The position numbers were made by a program, and so were the translations under genes. The notes under the pieces were generated by a model that had not been told where the DNA came from, did no database searches, and was given only the letters and a program-made list of their open reading frames with translations. 64,000 nt of DNA from Acidobacteriaceae bacterium. GTDB lineage: Bacteria > Acidobacteriota > Terriglobia > Terriglobales > Acidobacteriaceae. Location of the stretch: positions 1 through 64,000 of the forward strand of contig JASHNW010000130.1 in assembly GCA_030041435.1 (NCBI GenBank), given 5' to 3'. Below, piece by piece: positions 1-7,633 of this stretch; the stretch's first letter is position 1, and the number at the start of each line of letters is the position of its first letter.

Positions 1-1739
1 ACGGATCGATTGACTGGCTGTGCTGGCCGGATTTCTCGTCGGGCGCCTGCTTTGCGGCGCTGCTGGGCACGGAGGAGCACGGATACTGGAAGATCTGTCC
101 GAATGGAACTGAATGGAAGACGAAGCGGCACTATCGCGCGCATACGCTGATTCTGGAGACGGTTTTCGAGAACGTGGAAGGCGCGGTGCGGCTGATCGAC
201 TTCATGCCGGTGAGGGAGCGAAATTCCGATGTTGTGCGGGTCGTGGAAGGCGTGCAGGGCAAGATGGACGTGCACATGGAGCTGGCGCTGCGCTTCGACT
301 ACGGGCGGACGGTGCCGTGGGTGACGGCGATCGAGGATGGCATCCGCGCCGTGGCGGGACCGGGCCAGGCGCTGCTGCACGGTTCGATTCCGGTCCATGG
401 CGAGGGGCTGAAGACGGTCGCGGATTTCACGGTGCGGCCGGGCGAGCGGGTGTGGTTCACGCTCACTTATGGCGACTCGACGAAGGCGGCTCCGCAGCGC
501 ATCGAAGCGGAGCAGGCGCTCCGGGATACGGAAGAATTCTGGACCGGCTGGGTTGCCGGGATGAAGTACGACGGCGAGTACTGCGATGCGGTGGAGCGAT
601 CGCTGATTGCCCTGAAGGCGATGACGTTCCGGCCGTCGGGAGGGGTGGTGGCGGCGCCGACCACGTCGCTGCCGGAACAGATCGGAGGGACGCGCAACTG
701 GGATTATCGCTACTGCTGGCTGCGCGACACGACGTTTACGCTGCTGGCGCTGACGCATGCGGGATATTTCGAAGAGGCGACGGCGTGGCAGGACTGGCTG
801 TTGCGGGCCGTGGCGGGCAGTCCGGACCAGGTGCAGATCATGTACGGGCTAAAGGGGGAGCGCCAGCAGATCGAGTGGGAGGCGAGCTGGCTGCCCGGGT
901 ACGAGAAATCGCTGCCGGTGCGCATTGGAAATGCGGCGGCCGGCCAGGTGCAGCTGGATATTTTCGGCGAGATGCTGGACACGTTCTTCCATGCGCTGGA
1001 CAAGATGGGCCGGCACACGCGGCGGGAGTTCGGCGCGCTGATTTTGCTGCTGGAGCGTCTGGAGAAAATCTGGGACGAGCCGGATGCGGGCATCTGGGAA
1101 GTGCGTGGCAACGCGCGGCAGTTCACCTACTCGAAGATGATGGCATGGGTGGCGTTCGACCGCGCAATTCTGATTGCCGAGAAGCTGGGGTGCGAGGCGC
1201 CGCTGGAGCGATGGGCGAAGCTGCGCGATGCGATTCACGCGCAGATCTGCAGCAGAGGGTTCGACAGGAAGAAGAACAGCTTTGTGCAGTACTACGGAGG
1301 TCATGAGCTGGATGCGAGCCTGCTGCTGATGCCGCTGGTGGGTTTTCTGCCACCGACGGATGAGCGGATGAAGGGGACGATCGAGGCCATCGAGCGCGAG
1401 CTGATGCGCGACGGGTTGGTGATGCGGTACGAGACGGAACATGCGAAGGATGGGTTACCGCCCGGCGAGGGAGCGTTTCTGGCGTGCAGCTTCTGGATGG
1501 TGAGCTGCCTGAAGGCGATTGGGCGAACGCGGGACGCGCGGGCGCTGTTTGAGCGTGTGCTGGCGCTGCGCAACGATGTGGGGCTGCTGGCCGAGGAATA
1601 CGATGGGAAGCGGAAGCGCATGCTGGGGAATTTTCCGCAGGCGTTTTCGCACATTGCGCTGGTGAACGCGGCCTTCGACCTGGCGGGAAAGAACGGGGTC
1701 AGGGCGCGGGCGCATCACGCCCAGGCGGCGATGCGGTAA
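1..1739 (+). CDS. Glycoside hydrolase family 15 (glucoamylase/trehalase-like), 5' truncated by window
   Basis: A GH15 enzyme hydrolysing alpha-glucosidic bonds of maltodextrins or trehalose, probably cytoplasmic. The frame is open from the first bases of the window and begins with the family's N-terminal motif GSIDWLCWP, so the true start lies upstream; the GTG at 174 is internal. The (alpha/alpha)6-barrel motif GGTRNWDYRYCWLRD is at 684-728, with the conserved GNFPQAFSH near the C-terminus before the TAA at 1737-1739. About 578 residues are visible, close to full family length. It lies 91 bp upstream of treZ on the same strand, so it probably belongs to a glycogen/trehalose cluster. Some GH15 members are trehalases and others glucoamylases; the sequence alone does not decide which. 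Confidence 0.9.
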   Translation, partial: GSIDWLCWPDFSSGACFAALLGTEEHGYWKICPNGTEWKTKRHYRAHTLILETVFENVEGAVRLIDFMPVRERNSDVVRVVEGVQGKMDVHMELALRFDYGRTVPWVTAIEDGIRAVAGPGQALLHGSIPVHGEGLKTVADFTVRPGERVWFTLTYGDSTKAAPQRIEAEQALRDTEEFWTGWVAGMKYDGEYCDAVERSLIALKAMTFRPSGGVVAAPTTSLPEQIGGTRNWDYRYCWLRDTTFTLLALTHAGYFEEATAWQDWLLRAVAGSPDQVQIMYGLKGERQQIEWEASWLPGYEKSLPVRIGNAAAGQVQLDIFGEMLDTFFHALDKMGRHTRREFGALILLLERLEKIWDEPDAGIWEVRGNARQFTYSKMMAWVAFDRAILIAEKLGCEAPLERWAKLRDAIHAQICSRGFDRKKNSFVQYYGGHELDASLLLMPLVGFLPPTDERMKGTIEAIERELMRDGLVMRYETEHAKDGLPPGEGAFLACSFWMVSCLKAIGRTRDARALFERVLALRNDVGLLAEEYDGKRKRMLGNFPQAFSHIALVNAAFDLAGKNGVRARAHHAQAAMR

Positions 1740-1830
1740 GGCGCGCCGGGGCGGCGCTGGGGCGGAAAAGTGTGCCTGCCCCAGTCACAAAACTTTGCGA
1801 AGAAGATCGACCGGGGAAAGGGAAGGCTGC

Positions 1831-3612
1831 ATGCATCGGTTTCGTGTATGGGCGCCGAAAACGGAACGTGTGCGCGTGGAGGTGGAGGGGGAGAAGATTC
1901 CGCTCAGGCGGGCCGCGGGCGGCTGGTGGGAGGCCGTGGTGCATGCGGCCGGAGCGGGCACGGAATATGCGTATTTGCTGAACGATGAAGATTTGGCGCT
2001 GCCCGATCCGAGGTCGATGGCGCAACCGCACGGTGTGCACGGGAAATCGCAGGTGGTGGACCACGGGGCGTTTGCATGGACGGATGCGAGCTGGGAAGCG
2101 CCGCCGCTGAAGAGCGGGATCATCTACGAGTTGCACCCTGGGACCTTCACGCCGGAGGGCACGCTGGATGCGGCGGGATCGAAGCTGGACGGGCTGCGTG
2201 CGCTGGGCGTGACGCATGTGCAGCTGATGCCGGTGAACGCCTTTGCCGGCAACCATGGCTGGGGCTATGACGGGGTGGATTTGTTTGCCGTGCATGAGCC
2301 GTATGGGGGTGCGGAAGGATTGAAGCGGTTCGTGGACGCTTGCCATGCGAAAGGACTGGCGGTGCTGCTCGACGTGGTCTACAACCACCTGGGGCCGGCG
2401 GGGAATTATCTGGGGAAATTTGGACCGTACTTTACGAGTTCGCACCACACGCCATGGGGCGACGCAGTGAATCTGGAGGACGCGGGGAGCCACGAGGTGC
2501 GCCGGTTCTTCTGCGACAACGCACTGATGTGGCTGCGCGATTATCACATCGACGGGCTGCGGCTGGACGCTGTGCACGCGTACATAGACCGGTCGGCGAT
2601 CCACTTCATGGAGCAGATGGCGGCGGAGGTGCGGGCGCTGGAGGCGCAGACGGGGCGCAGCTACGCCGTGGTTGCCGAGAGCGACTTGAACGATCCGCGC
2701 GTGGTGACTGCGCCGGAGGCCGGCGGGTACGGGATGGACGCGCAGTGGAGCGACGATTTTCATCATGCGCTGTTTAGCGTGCTGACGGGAGACCGCGCCG
2801 GATATTACGCAGACTTCGGGACACTCGGGGATTTGGCGAAGGCGCTGCGTGAGGTTTTTGTGTACGACGGGCGGTACTCCGCGTATCGGGACCGCGTGCA
2901 TGGACGGCCGGTGCCCGGGCTGCCAGGGTGGAGATTCCTGGGCTACTCGCAGAACCACGACCAGGTGGGGAATCGGGCGAAGGGCAAGCGGCTGGAGGAG
3001 CTGTCGGGATTGAAAAGAGCGAAGATTGCGGCGGCGCTGACGATGACGGCGCCGTTTGTGCCGCTGATCTTTCAGGGCGAGGAGTGGGCGGCGAGCGCGC
3101 CGTTCCAGTTCTTCACCGATCATGAGCCGGAGCTGGGCAAGCTGATTTCGGAGGGGCGCAGGAAGGAGTTCGCGGCCTTCGGGTGGGATGCAGCGGACGT
3201 TCCCGATCCGCAGGTGCGAGAGACGTTCGAGCGCTCGAAGCTGAACTGGGCTGAGCGGGGCACCGGGGCTCATGCGGAGATGGTGGAGTGGTACCGGGAG
3301 CTGATCGCGCTGCGCAGGGCGATGCCGGAGCTGACGGATGGGGATCTGCGCAACGTGAAGGTGCGGTTCAGCGAGGCGGAGAAGTGGTTCGTGATGGAGC
3401 GGGGACAGTGCACGGTGGCGCTTTCTCTGGCGGAGGCGCCGGTGGAGATTGCGGCGCCGGCAGGGTCGACAGTGCGGCTGGCGTCAGCAGGAGCAGAGCT
3501 GAGAGCACAGAGCTCAGAGCACGGAGTTCAGGAGGCAGCGCGCAGGGTGCAGATTCTGGCGCTGCCGCCGGATTCCGTGGCGGTGCTGGTCGAGGATGTG
3601 CAGGTACAGTAA
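1831..3612 (+). CDS. treZ: Malto-oligosyltrehalose trehalohydrolase
   Basis: Releases trehalose from maltooligosyl-trehalose, the last step of the TreX-TreY-TreZ route from glycogen. The 593-aa product has an N-terminal beta-sandwich starting HRFRVWAPK and a GH13 barrel. Conserved regions are DVVYNH (181-186), DGLRLDAVHAY with nucleophile Asp246, AESD with acid/base Glu283, and NHDQ (375-378). I chose the ATG at 1831 over an in-frame start at 1795 because a purine-rich ribosome site (GGGGAAAGGGAAGG) lies just upstream and the family begins at this residue. The C-terminus has a degenerate Glu/Ser/Gln stretch before the final strand. TreY and TreX are not in the window and probably lie beyond its left edge. 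Confidence 0.93.
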   Translation: MHRFRVWAPKTERVRVEVEGEKIPLRRAAGGWWEAVVHAAGAGTEYAYLLNDEDLALPDPRSMAQPHGVHGKSQVVDHGAFAWTDASWEAPPLKSGIIYELHPGTFTPEGTLDAAGSKLDGLRALGVTHVQLMPVNAFAGNHGWGYDGVDLFAVHEPYGGAEGLKRFVDACHAKGLAVLLDVVYNHLGPAGNYLGKFGPYFTSSHHTPWGDAVNLEDAGSHEVRRFFCDNALMWLRDYHIDGLRLDAVHAYIDRSAIHFMEQMAAEVRALEAQTGRSYAVVAESDLNDPRVVTAPEAGGYGMDAQWSDDFHHALFSVLTGDRAGYYADFGTLGDLAKALREVFVYDGRYSAYRDRVHGRPVPGLPGWRFLGYSQNHDQVGNRAKGKRLEELSGLKRAKIAAALTMTAPFVPLIFQGEEWAASAPFQFFTDHEPELGKLISEGRRKEFAAFGWDAADVPDPQVRETFERSKLNWAERGTGAHAEMVEWYRELIALRRAMPELTDGDLRNVKVRFSEAEKWFVMERGQCTVALSLAEAPVEIAAPAGSTVRLASAGAELRAQSSEHGVQEAARRVQILALPPDSVAVLVEDVQVQ

Positions 3613-3618
3613 GAGCAG

Positions 3619-4455
3619 ATGAACGAACTCTGGTTCGTGGTCATTCTGTTTCTCAGCTCGACGGGCGCGGGGTTGCTGGGGGCGCTGAGCGGGCTGGGCG
3701 GCGGCGTCGTCATCGTGCCGCTGCTGACCATTGCCTTTCATGTGGACATTCACTACGCCATCGGGGCGTCGCTGGTGTCGGTGATTGCGACTTCGTCCGG
3801 CGCGGCGGCGGCGTACGTGCGCGAAGGGTTCTCGAACATCCGCGTGGGGATGTTTCTGGAAATTGCGACGACGCTGGGCGCGCTGGTGGGCGCGTGGCTG
3901 ACGACCAAGGTGCCGACGCAGGCGATCGGGGTGGTGTTTGGGCTGGTGCTGCTCTATTCCGCTTACGCGTCTCTGAAACAGAAGCACGCGGAGATGACGG
4001 AGAAGCCGGATCCGCTGGCACTGCGGCTGCTGCTGAAGGGCGATGTGCCGGCCGATGACGGCCTGCACCACTACGTGGCGCAGCGCGTGCCGCTGGGCTT
4101 CGGGCTGATGTGGATGGCCGGCGCGCTGTCGGGGCTGCTGGGCATCGGGTCGGGCGCGGTGAAGGTGATCGCGATGGATCAGGCGATGCGGCTGCCCTTC
4201 AAGGTGTCGACCACGACGAGCAACTTCATGATCGGGGTGACGGCGGCGGCCAGCGCGGGACTCTACTGGCGGAGCGGCTACATGGCGCCGTCGCTGGTGA
4301 TGCCGGTAATGCTGGGCGTGCTGGCCGGATCGCTGATCGGGTCGCGGCTTCTGGTGAAGGCTGAGGTGCGGACGCTGAAGATCGTGTTTGCGCTGGTGAT
4401 TGTGGCGCTGGGGATCGAGATGATCGTCCACAGCGCGACGGGGATGGGCGCATGA
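3619..4455 (+). CDS. TauE/SafE family sulfite/anion exporter, membrane permease
   Basis: A 278-aa polytopic inner-membrane protein of the TauE/SafE family, which exports sulfite, sulfoacetate or related organosulfur anions. The N-terminus carries the family's glycine-rich first repeat (GLLGALSGLGGGVVIVPLL), and a second repeat follows near residues 160-185 (GALSGLLGIGSGAVKV). About eight hydrophobic segments are visible, with a polar loop in the middle. It begins 7 bp after treZ, and its stop overlaps the next start (ATGA), so it is translationally coupled to the DUF1634 gene. That pairing is common for this subfamily. The substrate cannot be read from the sequence. Confidence 0.85.
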   Translation: MNELWFVVILFLSSTGAGLLGALSGLGGGVVIVPLLTIAFHVDIHYAIGASLVSVIATSSGAAAAYVREGFSNIRVGMFLEIATTLGALVGAWLTTKVPTQAIGVVFGLVLLYSAYASLKQKHAEMTEKPDPLALRLLLKGDVPADDGLHHYVAQRVPLGFGLMWMAGALSGLLGIGSGAVKVIAMDQAMRLPFKVSTTTSNFMIGVTAAASAGLYWRSGYMAPSLVMPVMLGVLAGSLIGSRLLVKAEVRTLKIVFALVIVALGIEMIVHSATGMGA

Positions 4456-4823
4456 CCTGGAACGATAAGCGGATTGAGACGTGGGTGGGCGTGATGCTGC
4501 GGACCGGCGTGATGCTGGCGGCGGCGGTTGTGCTGGCGGGCGGCGCGTTGTATCTCGCGCAGAATCACGGGCCGCGGCCGGACTACGAGCACTTCCACGG
4601 CGAGCCGGCACACCTGATGAGCCTGCGGGGGATCGGGCATGGCGTGGCGACGGGCGACCCGCGCAGCATTATCATGCTGGGGCTGCTGCTGCTGATTGCC
4701 ACGCCGGTGGGGCGCGTGGTGATGTGCGTGGTGGGATTTCTCTTCGAGCGGGACCGGCTCTATGTGGCGGTGAGCAGCCTGGTGCTGGTGATTCTGCTGT
4801 ACAGCTTGTTCTTTCACAAGTGA
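4452..4823 (+). CDS. DUF1634 membrane protein, partner of the TauE/SafE exporter
   Basis: A 123-aa protein with three predicted membrane segments (about residues 17-37, 75-95 and 102-120) and a short polar loop containing HFHGEP-type residues. It matches DUF1634, a family of unknown function usually encoded right after a TauE/SafE gene. The ATGA overlap with the upstream gene supports coupled translation and a shared complex. The function is inferred from this association only. No terminator is evident after it; a decayed TIGR03435 fragment follows. Confidence 0.8.
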   Translation: MTWNDKRIETWVGVMLRTGVMLAAAVVLAGGALYLAQNHGPRPDYEHFHGEPAHLMSLRGIGHGVATGDPRSIIMLGLLLLIATPVGRVVMCVVGFLFERDRLYVAVSSLVLVILLYSLFFHK

Positions 4824-4861
4824 CGCTGAGCGCGTGGCCGAGACCTGCCGGGCTTCGGCCG

Positions 4862-5002
4862 GGCGGATCCTTCCGAGTTCCGCAAATCGGGCTGATGCTG
4901 CAGTCGCTGCTGGCGGAACGGATTCAGCTCACGGCCAGCCGCCGCCCGAAGGAACTGAATACTGTGTCGATCGATCACATCGAGCGTCCGGCGGAAAACT
5001 GA
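4862..5002 (+). pseudogene. Remnant of a TIGR03435 (soil-associated) family protein
   Basis: A short open stretch reads through LMLQSLLAERIQLTASRR and ends SIDHIERPAEN-stop (TGA at 5000-5002). TIGR03435 proteins, abundant in Acidobacteriota, have a segment like MLQxLLAxRFxL followed by KEL and finish with VIDHxEKPxEN. Here the two pieces are almost adjacent, so most of the protein between them seems to be deleted, and no start codon or ribosome site is evident. I read it as a decayed gene copy. It could instead be only the C-terminal part of such a protein. Confidence 0.45.
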
Positions 5003-5055
5003 GAAAAGCCGGGTTCTGCCGTTACACGGCCATCTGCTTTGCCAGCGACGTGGGG

Positions 5056-5547
5056 CTACGCGTGGGCGCCGACCTCGGATTGCACGTCGGATTGCACGAT
5101 GGCCGCGGCCAGGTCGCGCGAGCTGACCATGCCGGTGAGGATGCGGCCGTGGATTTCAACGGCGGGCACGGCGCGGATTCCTTTCGATGCGAGCAGATTG
5201 GGGCGCAGCGTGACGTCGATCTTTTCCAGGGTGAATTCCATGCTGCCGCGCAGATTCTCCAGGCGCTGCTCGAGGAGCGGGCAAAAGGGGCAGCCGAGCG
5301 CCGTGTACAGCCTCACGGTTTGCGATACGCGCGGGGTAACGGCGGCTGGTGCATCGGCGATGGCGCCGTAGCCCATCAGGCTGGAGACGGCCGGGAATCG
5401 GCGAATGTACTGCCACTGCACGAGCGGCGCGACGACAAGCCAGACCACGGCGAGGAACCACAGATGCCAGTATATGGAGCAGGCGAGACCGCCGAGGTAG
5501 ACGATCCAGGACAGCCAGATCATGGAGAGATGGCACTGTTGTTTCAT
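5056..5547 (-). CDS. Membrane-anchored thioredoxin/glutaredoxin-like protein (CPFC)
   Basis: A 163-aa protein with two N-terminal membrane helices (about residues 8-50) followed by a thioredoxin-fold domain (about 77-155). The fold starts RLYTALGCPFCPLLEQRL, giving a CxxC redox pair, and contains the cis-Pro segment AVPAVEI. It is likely a thiol-disulfide or redox-relay protein tethered to the inner membrane; the partner is unknown. The start at 5547 has a good ribosome site (GGAGGTG, 6 nt spacing). It is the last gene of a minus-strand run after ychF and the ZIP transporter, 83 bp from the latter. Confidence 0.75.
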   Translation of the reverse strand: MKQQCHLSMIWLSWIVYLGGLACSIYWHLWFLAVVWLVVAPLVQWQYIRRFPAVSSLMGYGAIADAPAAVTPRVSQTVRLYTALGCPFCPLLEQRLENLRGSMEFTLEKIDVTLRPNLLASKGIRAVPAVEIHGRILTGMVSSRDLAAAIVQSDVQSEVGAHA

Positions 5548-5630
5548 GGCACACCTCCGGTTGGGGCAAGGATAGGCCGGTTTGACGGAGGCGGCGAGGA
5601 ATATTGCGGGGAAGGACGTTACTTTTGGGT

Positions 5631-6350
5631 TTAGACCGGCGCGAGGACGCGAACGAGAACGAAGAGGGCGACGCCGGCGAAGAAGACCAGGGCCATGCGG
5701 ATGCCGGGCTCGCGGTTGACTTCGGGGACGAGGTCGGTGGCGGCCACGTAGATCGCGACCCCGGCCGAAAGCGGCAGGCCGGCCTCGACCCAGCGCGGGA
5801 GCAAGCCAATGATGAGCACGCCGGCGATGGTGGCGGCGGCGAGGATGATGGCGGAGGTAACCGCGGTGCGGCGGGAGCGACCCGACGCCAGCATGACGGA
5901 TGCGATGGTAAAGCCTTCGGGGACCTTGTGCAGGATGATGGCGACGAAAATGAGCCAGCCAAGAGCGTTCGAGAGAACGAAGCCGGAGGCGATGGCAACG
6001 CCATCGAAGAAGGCGTGCACGGAGAGGCCGAGCAGGACGGAAAAGCCGGTGTGCCGGTGGAGAAACTCGTGCTCGTGGGTTTCTTCGCCGAAGTGGAAGT
6101 GGGGCGTGATGGTGTGTTCCAGCAGGTGGATGGCGCAGTAGCCGGCCAGAACCAGCGCGGGGGCCCAGACCGCTGAGAACTTAATGCTCTCAGGGAGCAT
6201 GTCGAGGATGGCGACGGCCATCATGAAGCCGGCGCCGAGAGCGATGGAGTAGCGGAGATAGCGCTGGGTCCAGTTGCGGCGCACGAGGACCACGCCGCCG
6301 ACGATATCGGCGACGGCGGCGAGACTTCCAAGCGCGAGCGAAAGCAGCAT
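5631..6350 (-). CDS. ZIP family divalent metal transporter
   Basis: A 239-aa polytopic membrane protein of the ZIP family, importing zinc, iron or other divalent metals. The family signatures are present in helices IV and V: HAFFDGVAIASGF and HKVPEGF, containing the metal-binding His/Asp/Glu residues. A His/Glu-rich loop (HFHFGEETHEHEFLHRH) precedes them and may sense or buffer metal. It starts 3 bp after the ychF stop codon, so the two are almost certainly co-transcribed. Its exact metal cannot be assigned. Confidence 0.85.
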   Translation of the reverse strand: MLLSLALGSLAAVADIVGGVVLVRRNWTQRYLRYSIALGAGFMMAVAILDMLPESIKFSAVWAPALVLAGYCAIHLLEHTITPHFHFGEETHEHEFLHRHTGFSVLLGLSVHAFFDGVAIASGFVLSNALGWLIFVAIILHKVPEGFTIASVMLASGRSRRTAVTSAIILAAATIAGVLIIGLLPRWVEAGLPLSAGVAIYVAATDLVPEVNREPGIRMALVFFAGVALFVLVRVLAPV

Positions 6351-6353
6351 AGT

Positions 6354-7433
6354 CTAGCCGCTGTGCCGGATGTGAAGGACGTCGCCGTCCTGGACTAAGT
6401 AGTCTTTGCCTTCGAGCCGCAGTGTGCCCTGGCTGCGAGCGGCCGCTTCGGAGCCGGCGGCGAGCAGCGTGTCCCAGTGGATGGTCTCGGCGCGGATGAA
6501 GTGCTTCTCGAGATCGGAATGGATGGCGCCCGCGGCTTCCTGGGCGCGGGAGCTGGCGGGAACGGTCCACGCGCGGCATTCGTCCTCGCCCACAGTGAAG
6601 AAGCTGATGAGACCGAGCAGCTGGTAGCTGCGGCGGATGAGGCGGACGAGGCCGCTCTCCTGGAGACCGTAGGAGGCGAGGAATTCAGCTGCTTCTTCGT
6701 CGTCCATTTCAGAGAGCTCGGCTTCGACCTTGCCACAAAAGGCAGTGAGGCCGGCGTTGGGGCGGGCGGCGAGATCGGTGAGCTTGTACCTGGCCGCCGC
6801 GGCTTCGAGGTCGGCGCCCAGAGTCGTGCTTTCGGAAAGATTGACGGCGTAGAGGACGGGCTTCTGCGAAAGGAACATGAAGCCGCGGATAAGCTTCTTC
6901 TCTTCGGGCGACATCTCCAGCTCGCGGAGCGGAGTTTCGGCTTCGAGCGAGGCTTTGCAGCGCAGGAGCAGCGCGTTCTCTTTCTCTAGGTCGGGGGTGC
7001 GCATCTTCTTCAGATCTTTTTCGAGGCGTTCGAGGCGCTTTTCCACTTGGGTGAGGTCGGAGAGCATCAGGTCGAACTCGAGGTTTTTGGCGTCGCGGGC
7101 GGGGTCGAGATCGCCGGTGTGGGGGATGGAGTCGTCCTCGAAGGCGCGAAGGACGTGGATGAGGGCGTCGACGTTGCGCAGGCTGGCGAGCAAGGCGGTT
7201 TCCTTGAGTGCTTCCTGGCTGATGGCGGCGACATCGGCGTATTCGACTGTGGCGTGGATGAGCTTCTTCGGGTTGTAGAGGGCGGCGAGGCGGTCGAGCC
7301 GGTCGTCGGGGACTTTGGCGATGCCGAGATGGGCTTCGCGGGAGTAGCCGCGATCCTCGACTTTGGCGTGGGTGAGGATCTTGAAGAGCGAGGTTTTGCC
7401 GACCTGGGGCAGGCCGATGATGCCGGTTTTCAT
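6354..7433 (-). CDS. ychF: YchF/OLA1-type redox-regulated ATPase
   Basis: A TRAFAC-class P-loop protein that prefers ATP, binds ribosomes and is linked to translation and oxidative-stress control. The 359-aa product has a P-loop at residues 7-15 (GLPQVGKTS), a central coiled-coil insertion around residues 120-170 and a C-terminal TGS domain (about 280-355). The length is usual for the family. The P-loop differs from the common GLPNVGKST in having Q for N and TS for ST. It opens a minus-strand operon with the ZIP transporter. Confidence 0.93.
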   Translation of the reverse strand: MKTGIIGLPQVGKTSLFKILTHAKVEDRGYSREAHLGIAKVPDDRLDRLAALYNPKKLIHATVEYADVAAISQEALKETALLASLRNVDALIHVLRAFEDDSIPHTGDLDPARDAKNLEFDLMLSDLTQVEKRLERLEKDLKKMRTPDLEKENALLLRCKASLEAETPLRELEMSPEEKKLIRGFMFLSQKPVLYAVNLSESTTLGADLEAAAARYKLTDLAARPNAGLTAFCGKVEAELSEMDDEEAAEFLASYGLQESGLVRLIRRSYQLLGLISFFTVGEDECRAWTVPASSRAQEAAGAIHSDLEKHFIRAETIHWDTLLAAGSEAAARSQGTLRLEGKDYLVQDGDVLHIRHSG

Positions 7434-7633
7434 GGGTATCCTGAGAGGAAGATTAGAGCAGTTTGGGAATACACGCAGACTTTTTGAGGCTGGTGCAGGG
7501 TGGCTTTTGAGAAAGCCACTTGAGCATGTGCTTTCGGTCTATACCAGTTCCGAAACTGCTGTGATCTTCGATGATAAAGGCTGAGGAGCCAGGATGGGGA
7601 ACGATCGGCGATAGCCGGCTATCCCATGGGCTC

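Noticed and set aside
7609-7622. Perfect palindrome GATAGCCGGCTATC just after the TonB receptor stop
   Set aside because: No loop of usable size and no T-run follows on the minus strand, so it is not a convincing terminator.
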